DNA from: Bacteroidia bacterium
Lineage (GTDB): Bacteria > Bacteroidota > Bacteroidia > NS11-12g > UBA955
Reading direction: 5' to 3'
Assembly (NCBI GenBank): GCA_023258655.1
Contig: JALQWO010000064.1
Location: 2,258-8,698 of the forward strand
Length of the DNA stretch: 6,441 nucleotides
Part shown: one piece after another, positions 5,246-6,441 of the stretch
How positions within the stretch are numbered: the stretch's first letter is position 1
How the letters are laid out: each line of letters starts with the position of its first letter
Made by a program: the position numbers and the translations under genes
The notes under the pieces: generated by a model
Database searches by the model: none
What the model was told of the DNA's origin: nothing
Seen by the model: the letters and a program-made list of their open reading frames with translations, nothing else

Positions 5246-6441
5246 ATGAAATCGGTTTTTTCTTTGTTGATGGTTGTCCTGTGTGCTGTAAGCGCCCAGG
5301 CCCAGGATGTGGTTGTGGGGTTGAATTCTGCTACCACGGAGCAGTGGGAGGTGATCAGTTATGGCAACGATCCGTTGAAAGTGAGGCAATATACCTTTGC
5401 CAATGGGTTAACGCTCATCACATCGACGCAAAAAAAATCACCCCGGGTTTACACCATGGTGGCGGTGAGAACCGGTTCCAAAAATGATCCGGCGGAGCAT
5501 ACGGGGCTTGCCCATTATTTGGAGCATATGTTGTTCAAGGGCACGGACAAATATGGCAGTTTGGATTGGGCGAAAGAGGAACCGTTGCTCAAGCAAATCG
5601 ACCAGTTGTATGAAAAGTACAACCACAGCACAGACCCCATCGCCCGGAAAGCGATTTACCGCGCGATTGACAGTGTGAGTCAGTTGGCGGCCAAATTTGC
5701 CATTGCCAATGAGTATGATAAAATGTGTCAGGCCATGGGTGCCAAGGGAACCAATGCGTTTACCAGCAATGACGAGACCGTGTATATCAACGACATCCCA
5801 TCCAACATGGTGAACAAGTGGTTAGCGTTGGAGGCAGAGCGTTTCCGCAACCCCATTTTGCGTTTGTTTCACACAGAGTTGGAGGCGGTTTACGAGGAAA
5901 AGAACATTTCATTGGACCGGGTGGGCGATAAAGTCTATGAGGTGATGATGGCAGATTTGTTCAAGAAGCACAATTACGGTTTGCAGACGACGATCGGTAC
6001 GGTGGAGCACTTGAAAAACCCCAGTTTGGAGGCGATACGCAATTATTATAACGAGTATTATGTTCCCAACAACATGGCGATCATCATGAGTGGTGATTTT
6101 GATCCCGATGCGGTGGCGGCGCAGGTGTATGAGCAATTTGGCTACATGCAACGCAAGGATGTGTACAACTATGTTTTTGAGTTGGAGACGCCCGTGAATC
6201 AGGAGCGCAAGTACGAGTTGGTGGATCCCGAGGCAGAGTATGTAAATGTGGGCTTTCGCATTCCGAATGCCGGCACGGAGGAATCTCGGGCCGCCAAGCT
6301 GATTGATTTGTTGTTGAGCAATTCCAAGGCGGGATTGATTGATGTGAATCTGGTGTTGCAACAAAAGGTGTTGAGCGCCTACAGTGGCGTTGAGCAGTTG
6401 TCGGACTATGGCATTTTTTACCTTCAGGGATCGCCCAAGGA
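5246..6441 (+). CDS. Exported M16-family (pitrilysin/insulinase-like) zinc metallopeptidase, partial (N-terminal part)
   Basis: The frame is open from ATG 5246 to the right edge (398 complete codons). MKSVFSLLMVVLCAVSAQAQ is a Sec signal peptide with probable cleavage at AQA|Q, so the enzyme acts in the periplasm or outer envelope. The inverted zinc motif HYLEH is at 90-94 in the context HTGLAHYLEHMLFKGT (H90 and H94 ligands, E93 catalytic). The third ligand is probably a Glu in ELEAVYEEKN (211-220), best aligned as E218. Some 124 residues separate H94 from E218, against about 75 in pitrilysin, because of a helical insert (about 105-160). TNAFTSNDETVYIND (178-192) and NYYNEYYVPNNMAIIMSGD (280-298) are further family landmarks, the latter closing the first M16 domain. 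A second, inactive-type M16 domain normally follows (whole proteins about 900+ residues) and would lie outside the window. Substrates are unknown; the family degrades peptides. It is divergent from folK and likely independently regulated. Confidence 0.94.
   Translation, partial: MKSVFSLLMVVLCAVSAQAQDVVVGLNSATTEQWEVISYGNDPLKVRQYTFANGLTLITSTQKKSPRVYTMVAVRTGSKNDPAEHTGLAHYLEHMLFKGTDKYGSLDWAKEEPLLKQIDQLYEKYNHSTDPIARKAIYRAIDSVSQLAAKFAIANEYDKMCQAMGAKGTNAFTSNDETVYINDIPSNMVNKWLALEAERFRNPILRLFHTELEAVYEEKNISLDRVGDKVYEVMMADLFKKHNYGLQTTIGTVEHLKNPSLEAIRNYYNEYYVPNNMAIIMSGDFDPDAVAAQVYEQFGYMQRKDVYNYVFELETPVNQERKYELVDPEAEYVNVGFRIPNAGTEESRAAKLIDLLLSNSKAGLIDVNLVLQQKVLSAYSGVEQLSDYGIFYLQGSPK

Noticed and set aside
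5186..5389. N-terminal extension of folK to a Met at 5389
   Set aside because: It would overlap the signal peptide region of the divergent M16 gene, has no HPPK similarity, and the ATG at 5185 places the family's first strand at the normal position.
5909..6364. 151-codon open frame on the minus strand opposite the M16 gene
   Set aside because: The M16 frame has clear family motifs throughout. The antisense translation is rich in Ile, His and Leu with no domain pattern, as expected of a shadow of a codon-biased gene.
1..6441. CRISPR array, insertion sequence, tRNA/rRNA or phage/defence genes
   Set aside because: No spaced direct repeats, transposase motifs, terminal inverted repeats, tRNA-like cloverleaf or defence-type domain was found; the window is almost wholly filled by recognisable housekeeping and envelope genes.

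Overview
The window looks like a chromosomal segment of a member of the Bacteroidota. The evidence is as follows. Start codons mostly lack Shine-Dalgarno sequences. A perfect TAnnTTTG -7 promoter element lies upstream of one start. The M16 peptidase has the long insert between zinc motifs that I associate with Bacteroidota homologues. The gene order flippase - dut - sugar-phosphate nucleotidyltransferase - TPR protein is one I recognise from this phylum, from memory and not from a search. The genus cannot be read from the sequence.

Layout. From the left edge to 5185 there are six genes on the minus strand, tightly packed and all pointing left. In transcription order they are folK (4691-5185), a WbqC-family protein (4077-4691), a MOP-type polysaccharide flippase (2497-4044), dut (2067-2510), a sugar-phosphate nucleotidyltransferase with a C-terminal left-handed beta-helix (987-1997), and a secreted helical-repeat (TPR-like) protein cut by the left edge (1-951). 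Junctions are -1 nt (folK/wbqC-like), +32, -14 (flippase/dut), +69 and +35 nt. They read as one operon, probably with an extra internal promoter ahead of the nucleotidyltransferase. From 5246 to the right edge, on the plus strand and divergent from folK, runs the N-terminal part of an exported M16 zinc peptidase. Only 60 bp separates the two divergent starts.

How the genes fit together. The flippase, the nucleotidyltransferase and possibly the WbqC-like protein point to making or exporting an envelope glycan. The secreted TPR protein also acts outside the cytoplasm. FolK (folate synthesis) and Dut (dUTP removal, dUMP supply for thymidylate) are housekeeping nucleotide/folate enzymes embedded in the same operon. 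Dut and the folate pathway meet at thymidylate synthase, but this is only a thematic link.

No tRNA, rRNA, CRISPR array, insertion sequence, attachment site, convincing terminator or phage gene was seen. There is no non-coding stretch above 69 bp. I found no convincing previously undescribed system. The points most worth a second look are the compact divergent promoter region, the internal promoter and the under-characterised WbqC-like and TPR proteins.
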